Assembly: GCF_003939025.1 (NCBI RefSeq)
Contig: NZ_RQIH01000016.1
Location: 62,001 to 126,000 of the forward strand
DNA from: Rhizobium sophoriradicis
GTDB lineage: Bacteria; Pseudomonadota; Alphaproteobacteria; Rhizobiales; Rhizobiaceae
Direction of reading: 5' to 3'
DNA length: 64,000 nucleotides
Shown here: piece after piece, positions 15,648 to 26,367 of the stretch
Layout: each line of letters begins with the position of its first letter
Position numbering within the stretch: position 1 is the first letter of the stretch
Program-made: the position numbers and the translations under genes
Notes under the pieces: model-generated
What the model was told of the DNA's origin: nothing
The model's database searches: none
The model's input: the letters and a program-made list of their open reading frames with translations, nothing else

Positions 15648-16001
15648 TCAAAGCTTGAGCAGTGTCTCGAAACCGCCATAGATCATCCGCTTGCCGTCGA
15701 ACGGCATCTGCCATTGGTCGCCCTTGAGCCGCGGATCGGCCATCACCTTGGCATTGATATCGTCGCGTTCCTGGCGCGATCGATAGGTGATCCAGGAGAA
15801 AACCACCACCTCGTCCTCCCTCGCCTGGACGGCGCGGGGAAAGGAGGTGAGCTCGCCATAGGGCACGTCGTCGCCGATGCATTCGACATATTCGAGCGCG
15901 CCATATTCCTTCCACAGCGAGCCGGCGAAGGTCGAAAACTTTTTATAGGCCTCGATATTTTCCCTCGGCACCGCCACGATGAAACCATCGACATAGGACA
16001 T
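15648..16001 (-). CDS. DUF1428 family protein
   Basis: The start at 16001 (MSYVDGFIVAVPRENIEAYK) is preceded by GGAGGAG and gives 117 aa. DUF1428 marks are KKFSTFAGSLWKEYGALEYV, VVVFSWITYRSRQERD and ending DGKRMIYGGFETLL. The fold is a ferredoxin-like dimeric alpha-beta barrel as in ABM proteins. Function is unknown. Confidence 0.88.
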   Translation of the reverse strand: MSYVDGFIVAVPRENIEAYKKFSTFAGSLWKEYGALEYVECIGDDVPYGELTSFPRAVQAREDEVVVFSWITYRSRQERDDINAKVMADPRLKGDQWQMPFDGKRMIYGGFETLLKL

Positions 16002-16094
16002 CGCATGTCTCCTCCATCTCTCCGTTAGCGAGAGAAATAGGAGGTCAGCGGGGCTGGTCCAGGGATGCAGCGGCAGGCAAGCCCTCTCAGGCAA

Positions 16095-16697
16095 TCACGG
16101 CCCGTTCACCAGCTTGAGGATGAGCTGCTGGATATTGCCGCCGTCGCCCATTTCGACCTTGTCGAAGTCGCGGCCGCGCTGGCGCTGTCTTGCGGAGATC
16201 TCGCCGAGGCGCCGCGTCAGTTCGACCCTGATCTTCTTGCAGTCGGGATCGTCGGCAGCAGTCAGGCCGACGCTCGTCGCCTCGATTTCCCTGACCATCT
16301 CCTTGATGGTCTCGCCATGCACGCGCTCATGTGCGGCAACACCCGATATGAAACCGTCCCAGCTGCTCCTGACGGCCGGCGGCAGCGCGGCCGAGGGCTT
16401 GGGCAGCGTATAGGTGATGATGAGCTTCGGCCGGTTGGTCGTGATCACGCAGGCATTGCCCTGCGGTTCATATTTGCGGGTCCAGGTGAGTTTGAACGTC
16501 GTATGCGCGATCACCCGGCCGGTGACCCCGGCCTTCGGCCCGTGCTCGCCGATCGATTCGTAGAGTGCCGCACCCGACATGCCCGAGATCGCATAGGGCC
16601 GCACCTCTTCCACCGCCTGCCATCCCTCGGCCAGTGCCGCGGCCGGCAGCGAGGCGACAATCGCCGCCAACATCCAAGATACGAATTCTGCCCTCAC
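16095..16697 (-). CDS. DUF922 domain secreted protein, predicted Zn metalloprotease
   Basis: The GTG at 16697 was chosen because it starts a signal peptide (ending PAAALAEG) and has GGCGAGGG upstream; a longer frame to 16946 exists without support. Length is 200 aa. The motif AAHERVHGETI contains the HExxH zinc signature, with further conserved residues in DPDCKKIRVELTRRLGEI. DUF922 proteins are predicted metal-dependent peptidases of the periplasm; substrates are unknown. Confidence 0.78.
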   Translation of the reverse strand: MRAEFVSWMLAAIVASLPAAALAEGWQAVEEVRPYAISGMSGAALYESIGEHGPKAGVTGRVIAHTTFKLTWTRKYEPQGNACVITTNRPKLIITYTLPKPSAALPPAVRSSWDGFISGVAAHERVHGETIKEMVREIEATSVGLTAADDPDCKKIRVELTRRLGEISARQRQRGRDFDKVEMGDGGNIQQLILKLVNGP

Positions 16698-16903
16698 GCG
16701 CGCCCTCGCCGAACAATGTTTTGGCGCGACCCTAACGGCAGCGGTCGAAGCTTTCAACGCATCATCGGCAGGCATCGTTACAAGGGTCAGCAGCAGCTGC
16801 CGAACTATGTCGATCCGGCCAGTATTTTCTATGGGAATCAACGGCGAGCGACGGGAACAATTGTCTTCATCGGTAATTTCCCCTGTGACGCGCAGGAAAG
16901 AAC

Positions 16904-17149
16904 ATGGCTCGCTACTATTTCGATCTGCACAACGGGGAAGGTCCAACGCGCGACGAGCACGGCACCGAGCTCAAATCTCGTGAAGACATTCCCAAAGAAG
17001 TGACCCGCATCCTGCTGGATGTGGCCCGCGACGAGCTGCCCGCAAGTGATCGCACGACGATCGCCGTGACCGTCCGCAACGAAAGCGGCGAACCTGTCAC
17101 GGTTGCCAGCCTCGTCTTCAGCAACGAATGGCTCGACGTCATTCGATGA
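16904..17149 (+). CDS. DUF6894-type small protein, 81 aa
   Basis: It starts MARYYFDLHNGEGPTRDEHG, the standard opening of the short family often found in rhizobia (x-Y-Y-F-D-L-H-N-G). The product has a helix rich in charged residues (KEVTRILLDVARDELP) and a closing strand pair. GAAAGAAC lies just upstream. Cytoplasmic, unknown function. A relative lies 140 bases downstream on the opposite strand (17287-17532). Confidence 0.75.
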   Translation: MARYYFDLHNGEGPTRDEHGTELKSREDIPKEVTRILLDVARDELPASDRTTIAVTVRNESGEPVTVASLVFSNEWLDVIR

Positions 17150-17286
17150 CGGCCTCGATCAGGGTTGCCGCCGTCATACCTGCGCATCAATCCACACTCG
17201 GATTGATCCGGCGACGCGAAGACCCGCTTTCATAGGCAACAAAATTTGACATCGTTCCGCAATGCGGGCGACGCTATCGGCAGCGA

Positions 17287-17532
17287 TCAGGCCGGCGGCT
17301 GTTTCGCGATCTCTTCGAGGATCAGCCGGATTTCCGCCAGCGGCCGCCGGCTTTCATCGAAGAGCTCCACCGAGAGCATATTCAAGGGCGCAGCCGGAAG
17401 GCCCTCGGCGGCCATCTCCGCAAGCACGCGCCGCGCCTCCGCTTTGGCGGCCTCGACCGTTTCGAACTCATACCCGGTTTCGGTCGCCCCGGCGCCATCG
17501 CGATCGAACAGTTGAAAATAGAATTTTGGCAC
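17287..17532 (-). CDS. DUF6894-type small protein, 81 aa, convergent relative
   Basis: It starts MPKFYFQLFDRDGAGATETG, which matches the same family pattern, and has AEARRVLAEMAAEGLPA in the helix position and EIRLILEEIA at the end. It is the same length as its neighbour at 16904-17149 and converges on it, so the two are likely ancient paralogues. Function is unknown. Confidence 0.7.
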   Translation of the reverse strand: MPKFYFQLFDRDGAGATETGYEFETVEAAKAEARRVLAEMAAEGLPAAPLNMLSVELFDESRRPLAEIRLILEEIAKQPPA

Positions 17533-17605
17533 GACACATCCTCGCTAGATGGCGCTCAAACGATCCCGCGTGCAACATGTTCCCGCATCGATGCCGGGCC
17601 GGCCG

Positions 17606-18004
17606 TCAGAAGCTGCCGGCTTCCGGGGAGGCCATTTCCTCGATGCTGTCGACGCGGTCGGGATAGAAGGCGAGATGATCCTTGATGTTGCTGACGGCGG
17701 CATGCGGCGTCTCATAGGTCCAGACGGCATTCTCGCCGCGTTCGCCGCCGGGAATGATGCTGTAATAGGCGGCGTCGCCCTTATAAGGGCAATGCGTGCT
17801 GTGGTCGGTGCGCTGCAGCAACGACATGTCGACATCCTTGCGCGGAATATATTGCACCGGCGGATAGGAGGCTTCGCGCAGCGTCAGCGCGTCGCGGCTG
17901 TCGGCCATCGTCCTGCCGCCGAGCGTGACGACGACGCGGCAGGGATTGTGCTCGACGGTGATCGGATGGTCCGGCCCCGGGATCCTGATCGATTTATCGG
18001 ACAT
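17606..18004 (-). CDS. DUF427 family protein
   Basis: The start at 18004 (MSDKSIRIPGPDHPITVEHN) gives 132 aa. DUF427 hallmarks are RVVVTLGGRTMADSRDALTL, YPPVQYIPRKDVDM, THCPYKGDAAYYSI and ENAVWTYETPH. These small proteins form a beta-tent fold around a pocket; function is unassigned. The gene is monocistronic, downstream of the B3/B4 gene. Confidence 0.88.
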   Translation of the reverse strand: MSDKSIRIPGPDHPITVEHNPCRVVVTLGGRTMADSRDALTLREASYPPVQYIPRKDVDMSLLQRTDHSTHCPYKGDAAYYSIIPGGERGENAVWTYETPHAAVSNIKDHLAFYPDRVDSIEEMASPEAGSF

Positions 18005-18095
18005 GCGGTTCGTCTCCAGAAGCGATCGATCCCGGTAAGATAGGGCGTGCATGCCGCCGGCCCAAGGTGCGAACGCCCCTTCCCAAGCGTCCGCT

Positions 18096-18788
18096 TCAGA
18101 ATTCGAAACCCGGCGATGCTGCGCTGAGCAGCGCCGCTTTCGGCGCCGCCGGCCAGGCCTTCGCCAGATGATCCGCGAGCGTCGCCACCAGCCTGGCGAT
18201 ATCCGCCTCGGCCGAGGCATGCAGCGCCTCGACAACGATCAGCACCGACCGCGTCGTCGGCCGTACCGCCGAAAGCCCGCTCTGCCGGTTCGTCCAGCGC
18301 CGCGCATGGGCGCTTCCCCCGCCATCGGCGAAGATCACCTCGTTCGGCTCGGGATGTTCGATCTCACCGCCGAAGGTCAGATAGGTCTCGTCGCCCGTTG
18401 CCGGCCGGACCTCGAGATCGCCGCCGATCTTTTCGACATCGAAGGCGGCAATGGGAATGGCAAAGGCGAGCGAGACCGCATTGCAGAGATCGACGAGCGG
18501 ATGCAGGCGCGGCAGCGCCTGCTCCTGGCGGAAGCGCCGCAGCAGCGCTTCGGAGGCCGAGCGATATTGCGTCGGCTTCAGCCCCATGCGGGAAAAGCCG
18601 CGCCGCCAGGCCTGGATTTCCGGAAATTCGCTTTCCTGGGCGCCGGCAAGCCGGGTGTCGGCGATCGCCCCGAAGCTTGTTATCGCCGCTTCGACGTCCA
18701 CACCGGCATCGATGCCGGTGGCATAGAGCGCGCCGGCGCGAAGCTCGGGAAAGGTCTGCCACATGGCGGCGGCATGGTTGAAACGCAT
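18096..18788 (-). CDS. B3/B4 tRNA-binding domain protein
   Basis: Length is 230 aa. It matches the free-standing B3/B4 domain of the phenylalanyl-tRNA synthetase beta chain: FRRF-type segment (ALLRRFRQEQALPRLHPLVD), LCNAVSLAFAIPIAAFDVEK and RWTNRQSGLSAVRPTTRSVL. In the synthetase this domain edits mischarged tRNA; the role of solo versions is not settled. It ends 3 bases before the EamA stop on the same strand and is probably co-transcribed with it. Confidence 0.85.
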   Translation of the reverse strand: MRFNHAAAMWQTFPELRAGALYATGIDAGVDVEAAITSFGAIADTRLAGAQESEFPEIQAWRRGFSRMGLKPTQYRSASEALLRRFRQEQALPRLHPLVDLCNAVSLAFAIPIAAFDVEKIGGDLEVRPATGDETYLTFGGEIEHPEPNEVIFADGGGSAHARRWTNRQSGLSAVRPTTRSVLIVVEALHASAEADIARLVATLADHLAKAWPAAPKAALLSAASPGFEF

Positions 18789-18791
18789 GGC

Positions 18792-19691
18792 CTATCTCCC
18801 CTCGGTGGGTTGGGTTGCGGTGCGGTTTCCAGCCAGGCCGAGCCCGAGCACCGCCGTAAGCACGCAGGTTATGCCGGCAAGCTGGCCGAAGCCGACCGGC
18901 TCGCCGAGGGTGACGAAGGCGAGCAGGACGGCGGACACCGGCGCGAGCGCGGTAAAGAGCGAGGCTTCCGTGCCGCTCACCCGTTCGGCCCCGGCATACC
19001 AGAGCAGGAAGCCGGCGACGGTCGGCACCAGCGCATAATAGACGACGGCCGCCGCAGCGCTTGCGGAAAAGCCGTGTGCGGAAGGCGCCTCGAACACGCC
19101 CGGAATGACGGCGACGGCAAAGCCGATGCCGCTCATCAGCGTCGATTGGGCAAGCGGCGGAATATCGGCGGTCAGCTGCTTGTTCAACAGGATGAACAGC
19201 CCTTCGCAAACGACCGCCAGCAGGATCAGCGCATTGCCGGCCAGCGACCCGCTGGCCGCCTCCGGCGTGAAGGCGATCGAAAACACTCCGGCGGTCGCCA
19301 GCGCCACGGCGAGAAGCAGGGCGGGCTGCGGCCGCTCGCCGAGCAGCAGAATGGAAATTGCCGCCGAGACCACCGGCAGCGTGCCGATGATGACGCCGGC
19401 ATCGGCGGCAGACGTCAGGCTGAGGCCGGTGATCAGCAGCGTCGTATAGCCGACGCTGCCGGCGCCCGCCTGGATGGCGAGGATCAGGCGGTCACGCCGG
19501 GGAAGTTTCGGCAGCCGCGTGCCGGTCACCCGCATCAGCACGAGAAAGACGGGAAAGGCGAGCGCGAAGCGCAAGGCGGTGGCGGTAAATGGCGCCAGGC
19601 CGGCGGCGATGAGTTTGCTGGCAATGACGGTGCTGCCGACCGTCAGCATCGCCAGCGTCAGATAGACATAACCTTGAACCTGTCTCGACAT
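18792..19691 (-). CDS. EamA/DMT family transporter
   Basis: Length is 299 aa with ten predicted membrane helices in two EamA repeats; the first opens VYLTLAMLTVGSTVIASKLI and the second ends VGFGQLAGITCVLTAVLGLG. EamA proteins export metabolites or amino acids, substrate not readable from sequence. It lies downstream of an AraC-type regulator on the same strand and just upstream of the B3/B4 gene. Confidence 0.88.
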   Translation of the reverse strand: MSRQVQGYVYLTLAMLTVGSTVIASKLIAAGLAPFTATALRFALAFPVFLVLMRVTGTRLPKLPRRDRLILAIQAGAGSVGYTTLLITGLSLTSAADAGVIIGTLPVVSAAISILLLGERPQPALLLAVALATAGVFSIAFTPEAASGSLAGNALILLAVVCEGLFILLNKQLTADIPPLAQSTLMSGIGFAVAVIPGVFEAPSAHGFSASAAAAVVYYALVPTVAGFLLWYAGAERVSGTEASLFTALAPVSAVLLAFVTLGEPVGFGQLAGITCVLTAVLGLGLAGNRTATQPTEGR

Positions 19692-19851
19692 TCCTGCCTC
19701 CTGTTGGATGCGCCGAGGAAACAGCAGGAACCGGTTGGGGTCTTGAACGAAATTGCAGGGCGGCGGAGCCTCGGCCAGCCCCGTCCTTCGAGGCCCTTGC
19801 GGGGCGCCTCAGGATGAGGCGGGAGAGAGGGCGCGCGGCCTGCGGCACGGC
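19692..19851. repeat. Short palindromic repeat between eamA and araC-type genes
   Basis: The segment around 19785-19822 (CCTTCGAGGCCCTTGCGGGG then CGCCTCAGGATGAGGC) is a palindromic intergenic repeat of the type scattered in rhizobial genomes. No gene is seen. Confidence 0.5.
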
Positions 19852-20652
19852 TCAGAGAAAGGCGCCGGCATAGAGCCGCGGCGACAGGCCGTATTTGCGC
19901 ACGAAAACGCGCGTCATGTGGCTCTGGTCGGCAAAGCCGCTGGCAAAGGCCGCTTCCGCAAGCGGCGTGCCCCGAGCGATCAGCCGGCGGGCGCGATGGA
20001 TGCGGGCCTGGAGGAGATAGGCATGCGGTGTCAGCCCCGTCGCCTTGGCGAAGCCGCGCAGCACCTGGAAGCGGCTGAGGCCGCTTTCCCGGGCGAGATC
20101 GGCGAGCGAGACGGCGGCAAGAGGATCGTCGTCGATAAGGGCCTGCGCCGTCCGGATGGCGGCCGGCACCGGCGGCCGCTCCTCGCGATCGCCGTCTTCC
20201 CGGATGACATCGGCGACAAGCTCCAGCAGCAATTCCTCAAGGAGCAGCCCGTCCGCTCCGCCACCGGTCACCGCCCCAAACAGGCTCTCGAATCGGGCGG
20301 CGATTGCGCCATTGCGGATGACCGGATGGGGGATTTCCTGCCGGCCTGCCCCGCCGCCGATCTCGCGCGACAGATGGGTGACGATCTCGGGGTCGAAATA
20401 GAGGATGCGCCATGAGCGCGCCGCGCCGATCGGCGCTCCGTCATGCACCTCGTTCGGATTGACGGTGATGATGTCGCCGGCCGCAGCCTCGACCATGCCG
20501 CGCCCGCTGCGCGACTTCTGCGCCCCTGACGAGACGAGGCCGATGCCGAACTGCTCATGCGTGTGCCTGCTGAAGCTGTGATGCGTTTGCGCTTCCACCG
20601 CTTCGACCCCGGCCAGCGCCGAGCGCAGCATCCTGAACTGGTTTTTCGCCAT
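19852..20652 (-). CDS. AraC family transcriptional regulator
   Basis: The start at 20652 (MAKNQFRMLRSALAGVEAVE) gives 266 aa; a TTG at 20718 is in frame but adds an unlikely tail. The N-terminal cupin-like half (HTHEQFGIGLVSSGAQKSRS) ends at about residue 165. The C-terminal half has two HTH motifs (VSLADLARESGLSRFQVLRG and EAAFASGFADQSHMTRVFVR). It precedes the EamA exporter gene, which it may control. Confidence 0.87.
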   Translation of the reverse strand: MAKNQFRMLRSALAGVEAVEAQTHHSFSRHTHEQFGIGLVSSGAQKSRSGRGMVEAAAGDIITVNPNEVHDGAPIGAARSWRILYFDPEIVTHLSREIGGGAGRQEIPHPVIRNGAIAARFESLFGAVTGGGADGLLLEELLLELVADVIREDGDREERPPVPAAIRTAQALIDDDPLAAVSLADLARESGLSRFQVLRGFAKATGLTPHAYLLQARIHRARRLIARGTPLAEAAFASGFADQSHMTRVFVRKYGLSPRLYAGAFL

Positions 20653-20739
20653 TATCTGCCCGCAGATCCGATCGCCGGCATCTTGCCAGCCGGATGGAGC
20701 GGGCGCAACGCTTGGCAAGCGCCACGCGTCTTTGAAGCG

Positions 20740-21525
20740 TCAGAAGAACTCGTCGAGCAGCTGGTAATAATCGAGGCGCGCCGGATCCGGCGCCGTCAGC
20801 CCGTAACGATCAAGGAAGGGCTGCACCAGCGCCGCACCGAAATTATCGGCGATGCTGCGGCAAGCGAGCGCAATATCCTGATAGCGGTCGGCGACGCCGA
20901 GGCGGCTGCAATCGATGTAGCCGGAGAATTGGCCGCCGGAGGCGACGAAATTGGGCAGGCAGGCATCGCCATGGGTAACGACGAGGTCCTCACGGTCCGG
21001 CCGCCGGCCCTCGAGTTCGGCAAACAATGTTTCGGCGCTCTTTCCGAGCCGCGTCTCGTCGAAATCGGTCTCGTCGACGATCCCGGCCTGCATGCGCGCG
21101 CCTGCGGCCGGCAGGCGCTTTTCCAGCCGATGATCGAACGGGCAGGAGGTGATCGGCAGGTGATGGAGATCGGCAAGTGCGGCCGCCAGCAGTTCGACGC
21201 GCGCCAGCGGCGTCAGCGCCGATGCGCTGGCAAGATTGGTCCCCGGCAGGGCGCCGATCAGCAGCCAGTTGCGCTTGCCGTCGCTTTCCCGGGCGATGAC
21301 ATCGGGACATGGCAGGCCGGCGGCCTTAAGCCAGGATAGCCGGGCGGCTTCATCGGCAAGCTCGCCGAACGGCCCGGCCGCCTCGACCTTCAGATAGAGC
21401 GCCGGCAGGCCCTCGCCCTCCAGCCGGAAGACGCTTGCCGCGGAACGGCCGAGCGCATCGCGTTCGAACCGGTAGCCGGTGAGCCGCTCGCCAAGCGCTG
21501 CCGGCAATGACTTGGGAAATATCAA
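20740..21525 (-). CDS. Aminoglycoside 3'-phosphotransferase-like kinase, APH(3') family
   Basis: It starts at a TTG (21525) that overlaps the TGA of the 53-aa gene, so translation is coupled. Length is 261 aa, as in APH(3'). The Brenner motif is VVTHGDACLPNF, the metal site DxD-like segment is GYIDCSRLGVADRYQDIA, and the N-lobe lysine is in LYLKVEA. APH(3') enzymes phosphorylate kanamycin and neomycin. Chromosomal rhizobial members are distant, and resistance should not be assumed. Confidence 0.85.
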   Translation of the reverse strand: MIFPKSLPAALGERLTGYRFERDALGRSAASVFRLEGEGLPALYLKVEAAGPFGELADEAARLSWLKAAGLPCPDVIARESDGKRNWLLIGALPGTNLASASALTPLARVELLAAALADLHHLPITSCPFDHRLEKRLPAAGARMQAGIVDETDFDETRLGKSAETLFAELEGRRPDREDLVVTHGDACLPNFVASGGQFSGYIDCSRLGVADRYQDIALACRSIADNFGAALVQPFLDRYGLTAPDPARLDYYQLLDEFF

Positions 21526-21683
21526 TGCAGCGTTTCGGCGGGTGCGGCTTCGAGCAGGATCTCGAAGGCCTCTTCGAGCGCCGCCACCAGAATATCGGTC
21601 AACTCGTCACCCTTGTTTTCCAAGAACAGCGCGCTGACGGCTTCATCCTGACGCTCCAGAAAACGCTCGATCTCGTTCGACAT
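21522..21683 (-). CDS. Small acidic protein, 53 aa, coupled to the kinase gene
   Basis: The start at 21683 (MSNEIERFLERQDEAVSALF) gives a helical acidic protein that ends LLEAAPAETLH. It sits directly upstream of the kinase start with a TTGA overlap. No family is recognised. The shared transcript suggests a linked role; this is inference. Confidence 0.55.
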   Translation of the reverse strand: MSNEIERFLERQDEAVSALFLENKGDELTDILVAALEEAFEILLEAAPAETLH

Positions 21684-21784
21684 ATCATTGTCCCTTCTTC
21701 GCCGTACCATCACGGCCATAGGGAGAGGCTAGATACGGTTGCTTGCGTGTGGCTGGTTGCGGGCGGGAAAGATCACCGCGCGCT

Positions 21785-22942
21785 TTAGTCATCAATATCA
21801 TACTTCGAATACTGGCTGCGGGGGATCGGCCCACCAACCTGGTGGGCAAAGGACATCACTTTGGTAGCTCCCTCATCCACCTCGCAGCGGAAACGAACTT
21901 GGAACCAGCCGTTGGCTGTGCCAAAGGCTGCATCCTTGACATCGAGAATGGTACCGGCTCGCAAGCCAAAACTCGGCAATGCGAGCGGATAATAAGCCGG
22001 CGAACCGTGAATAAGCTGGCCCTGAAGCTCGGTGGTGCAGAGCGTGGCCACTCGCTGTTTGCGTGAAAGCCCATCCATCGCGGTTTGCGCAAACACATTG
22101 CCATCTGCAGCCCGTGAAAAAAGCGTTTTTGCCTCGAGCAGATCGTTGGTGTCGGACAGGTTTTTCGGCTTCTCAGCGCTCTTCTGCTCAGGCGGATTCG
22201 CCTGCTCGAAGGTGGTATTGGCTTCGCCGGACGCTTCTGCTGGCGGTCCGTTACGCTCCGGAGAAACGTCCGTCACTGCCACTTCCGGAAGCTTCACATC
22301 ATCCGGTACGGGTCTTGATGGAGGCGCCTCAGTTTTTGGCTCTTCCGCAACAGCCTTCGGCAGCACCCGCCCTGATGTGCGCTGCGGCGAAGTTCTCGCC
22401 GGTTTTCTTTCACCCTCGGAAGAATTTCCCGCCAGGAATTTGTCAGGGCCGCTATTTTTGCCCCCGAACTCGGTGACAGGGTTGAGAGTCGGCATCGGCC
22501 TCGGTTTAGCTTGCTCGGAAGCCTTCTTTGCCGGCGGCGGAGGAGGAGGTGGTGGGGGTGGCGGTTGCTTCTTCGCCTGTTCCGGCGGCTTCGGCTCCGG
22601 TGGTTTCTCCTGGGGCTTTTTCTCTTCCGGCTTCTTCTCCTCCGGCGGCGGAACGAGTTCCACCTTCACACTCTCGTCTTCAGGCGGCTTTGGTTCGATC
22701 TTCGGCAGGCCGAAAATGAGAAGGGCGACGATGGGCACGTGCAGAAGCACGGACGCGCCGACTCCCCAGCGGATTTCAGGCCGCTGCTTTGCCGCTTCAT
22801 GCGCTTCTGCCGGTTCGACGTCTTCTTCTGTCACAGCAGCGATGTGGCCTTTAAAGCCGGCAGCATCAAGCCACAAATACAAAAAACCGCGTGATCGCTG
22901 CCGCAACGATTGGCCGGCAGGCCCGTCATCATTCAGCGCCAC
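21785..22942 (-). CDS. DUF930 protein with TonB-like proline-rich spacer
   Basis: Length is 385 aa. One membrane helix (WGVGASVLLHVPIVALLIFG, about residues 59-78) is followed by a long Pro/Lys/Glu-rich spacer (with EEKKPEEKKPQEKPPEPKPP and a run of 11 prolines), then a variable linker. The C-terminal DUF930 domain has TALFSRAADGNVFAQTAMDG-like sequence, CTTELQGQLIHG and RFRCEVDEGATKVMSFAHQV. The layout is like TonB: anchored in the inner membrane, spanning the periplasm. There are no exbBD neighbours. Confidence 0.82.
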   Translation of the reverse strand: MALNDDGPAGQSLRQRSRGFLYLWLDAAGFKGHIAAVTEEDVEPAEAHEAAKQRPEIRWGVGASVLLHVPIVALLIFGLPKIEPKPPEDESVKVELVPPPEEKKPEEKKPQEKPPEPKPPEQAKKQPPPPPPPPPPPAKKASEQAKPRPMPTLNPVTEFGGKNSGPDKFLAGNSSEGERKPARTSPQRTSGRVLPKAVAEEPKTEAPPSRPVPDDVKLPEVAVTDVSPERNGPPAEASGEANTTFEQANPPEQKSAEKPKNLSDTNDLLEAKTLFSRAADGNVFAQTAMDGLSRKQRVATLCTTELQGQLIHGSPAYYPLALPSFGLRAGTILDVKDAAFGTANGWFQVRFRCEVDEGATKVMSFAHQVGGPIPRSQYSKYDIDD

Positions 22943-22992
22943 GCGGTCTCCGGAGAGCCGTGCCTTGGCATCCGAACCGGCTTGAGCAGTGG

Positions 22993-23286
22993 TCAGCCGA
23001 GCGAGCCGATGAGATCCCGATAGGCAGCCTCCGGGAACGCCTTCAGCGTCTCGGTGCGGACATTACCCGCCATGGCGAGCGACAGCGTAAAATGCGCCAT
23101 CACCGCATCATCGGGCGCCTCGCAGACGGCAACCATGTCATGGCCGCCCATCGTCAGGTAGAACTGGTTGATGGAGCCGCCGACGCCGGCGAGCAGTTTT
23201 TTCGCCGCGTCGAGCCGTTTTGTCGAGTCGCGAACAGTACGGATGCCTTGGTCCGTCCAATCGATCAAAAGAATATAAGTGGTCAT
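22993..23286 (-). CDS. GYD domain protein
   Basis: Length is 97 aa, with GGAGG upstream of the start at 23286. It opens MTTYILLIDWTDQGIRTVRD and has GGSINQFYLTMGGHDMVAVC and HFTLSLAMAGNVRTETLKAF, the GYD pattern. The family forms small ferredoxin-like oligomers of unknown function. Cytoplasmic. Confidence 0.88.
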   Translation of the reverse strand: MTTYILLIDWTDQGIRTVRDSTKRLDAAKKLLAGVGGSINQFYLTMGGHDMVAVCEAPDDAVMAHFTLSLAMAGNVRTETLKAFPEAAYRDLIGSLG

Positions 23287-23432
23287 GTCGCACCTCCTAA
23301 CGGAGGATCGTTCACGCAGGCATACGATCTCGCGTGTGTCGCGATCGATCCTTTCCCCGTGGCGGGATTATAGGCCTGTCACCAGACAGGGACAAGGAAA
23401 CGGCCTTGATCATTGGTATTAATCACCAAAGC

Positions 23433-23459
23433 AAAAGCCGGGCGCAGGGCCCGGCTTTT
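23433..23459 (-). terminator. Rho-independent terminator of rpoD
   Basis: A perfect stem AAAAGCCGGGC / GCCCGGCTTTT around a short loop lies 23 bases past the rpoD stop. Symmetric A and T tails would make it work in both directions. Confidence 0.75.
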
Positions 23460-23481
23460 CCAATCGGAACGGCGTTAAAAC

Positions 23482-25539
<2,058 letters not shown>

Positions 25540-26009
25540 TTATATCGTCGCCTTCCTGACGCTATCCAATCTCGCTACGGTGAATGGGCCGTCTCAGGGC
25601 CTGACGCGCCGCACGCGCCGCCCTAGAATCACCTATGCCCACCTAACGGGATGACATTTAAAGCCTGATTAACCACGATCGCCGGCACCGGACAGCAAAG
25701 CTTTTTTGCTTTTGGATTTCCGGCCATGGTTGCGCGATCCGCCTTGACCCAGTTCACCGTTTCAACAAGTCGAACGGTGATTCCCACATTTTTTGTTCTC
25801 GTCAAGCTTTTCCATAAAAAAAGCTCACGAATCATCGGAAAAAGCCTTATCCACAGGCTTTGAACCGCGGCTGCGATTGCGAACCTTATTTAAGAAGCGC
25901 CGAACAAAAGACAAGGGCAGCATGGATTTTGCCGGCGCTGCGGTTGTTTCCGCTGTTTTTACAGTTTTGACGGCAGTCTATTCCCCAGCTCCGGGCGGGC
26001 ACTCTGTTT
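25540..26009. other. Gap upstream of rpoD, promoter region
   Basis: No gene is supported. The region is AT-richer near 25790-25900 and must contain the rpoD promoter. Short frames on both strands lack family resemblance. Confidence 0.5.
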
Positions 26010-26357
26010 CTAATGCGCGGCACCGTCATAGGCCCTAACCTTCAGCGCGCCGAAGTCGATCGCGGGAATGCAGCGCAGATTGATCGACGCCATGGCAGCG
26101 CCGTTCGGGCCTACCGCCTCACCGAAGGGCGCAATACCGCACTTGGCGCAGAAGTGATGGCGGATGACATGCCTGTTGAAAGTATAGGTCGAGATATTCT
26201 CCTCCTGCGTCTTCAGCACCAGCTTCTCACGCGGCACGAAGGCCAGAAGCCCGCCGCGCCGGCGGCAGAGCGAACAGTTGCAGTCGAGCGCCTCGGTGAA
26301 CTCGCCTTCGACCTCGAAAGCAACATTGCCGCAATGGCAGCTTCCTTGATAAATCAT
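26010..26357 (-). CDS. GFA/CENP-V family zinc protein
   Basis: Length is 115 aa. Zinc ligands are CHCGNVAFEVEG near the start, DCNCSLCRRRGG in the middle and HFCAKCGIAPF near the end, as in glutathione-dependent formaldehyde-activating enzymes. The enzymatic role of short members is doubtful. It lies 10 bases downstream of tdh on the same strand, so it is probably co-transcribed. Confidence 0.88.
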   Translation of the reverse strand: MIYQGSCHCGNVAFEVEGEFTEALDCNCSLCRRRGGLLAFVPREKLVLKTQEENISTYTFNRHVIRHHFCAKCGIAPFGEAVGPNGAAMASINLRCIPAIDFGALKVRAYDGAAH

Positions 26358-26367
26358 CCCGTCCTCC

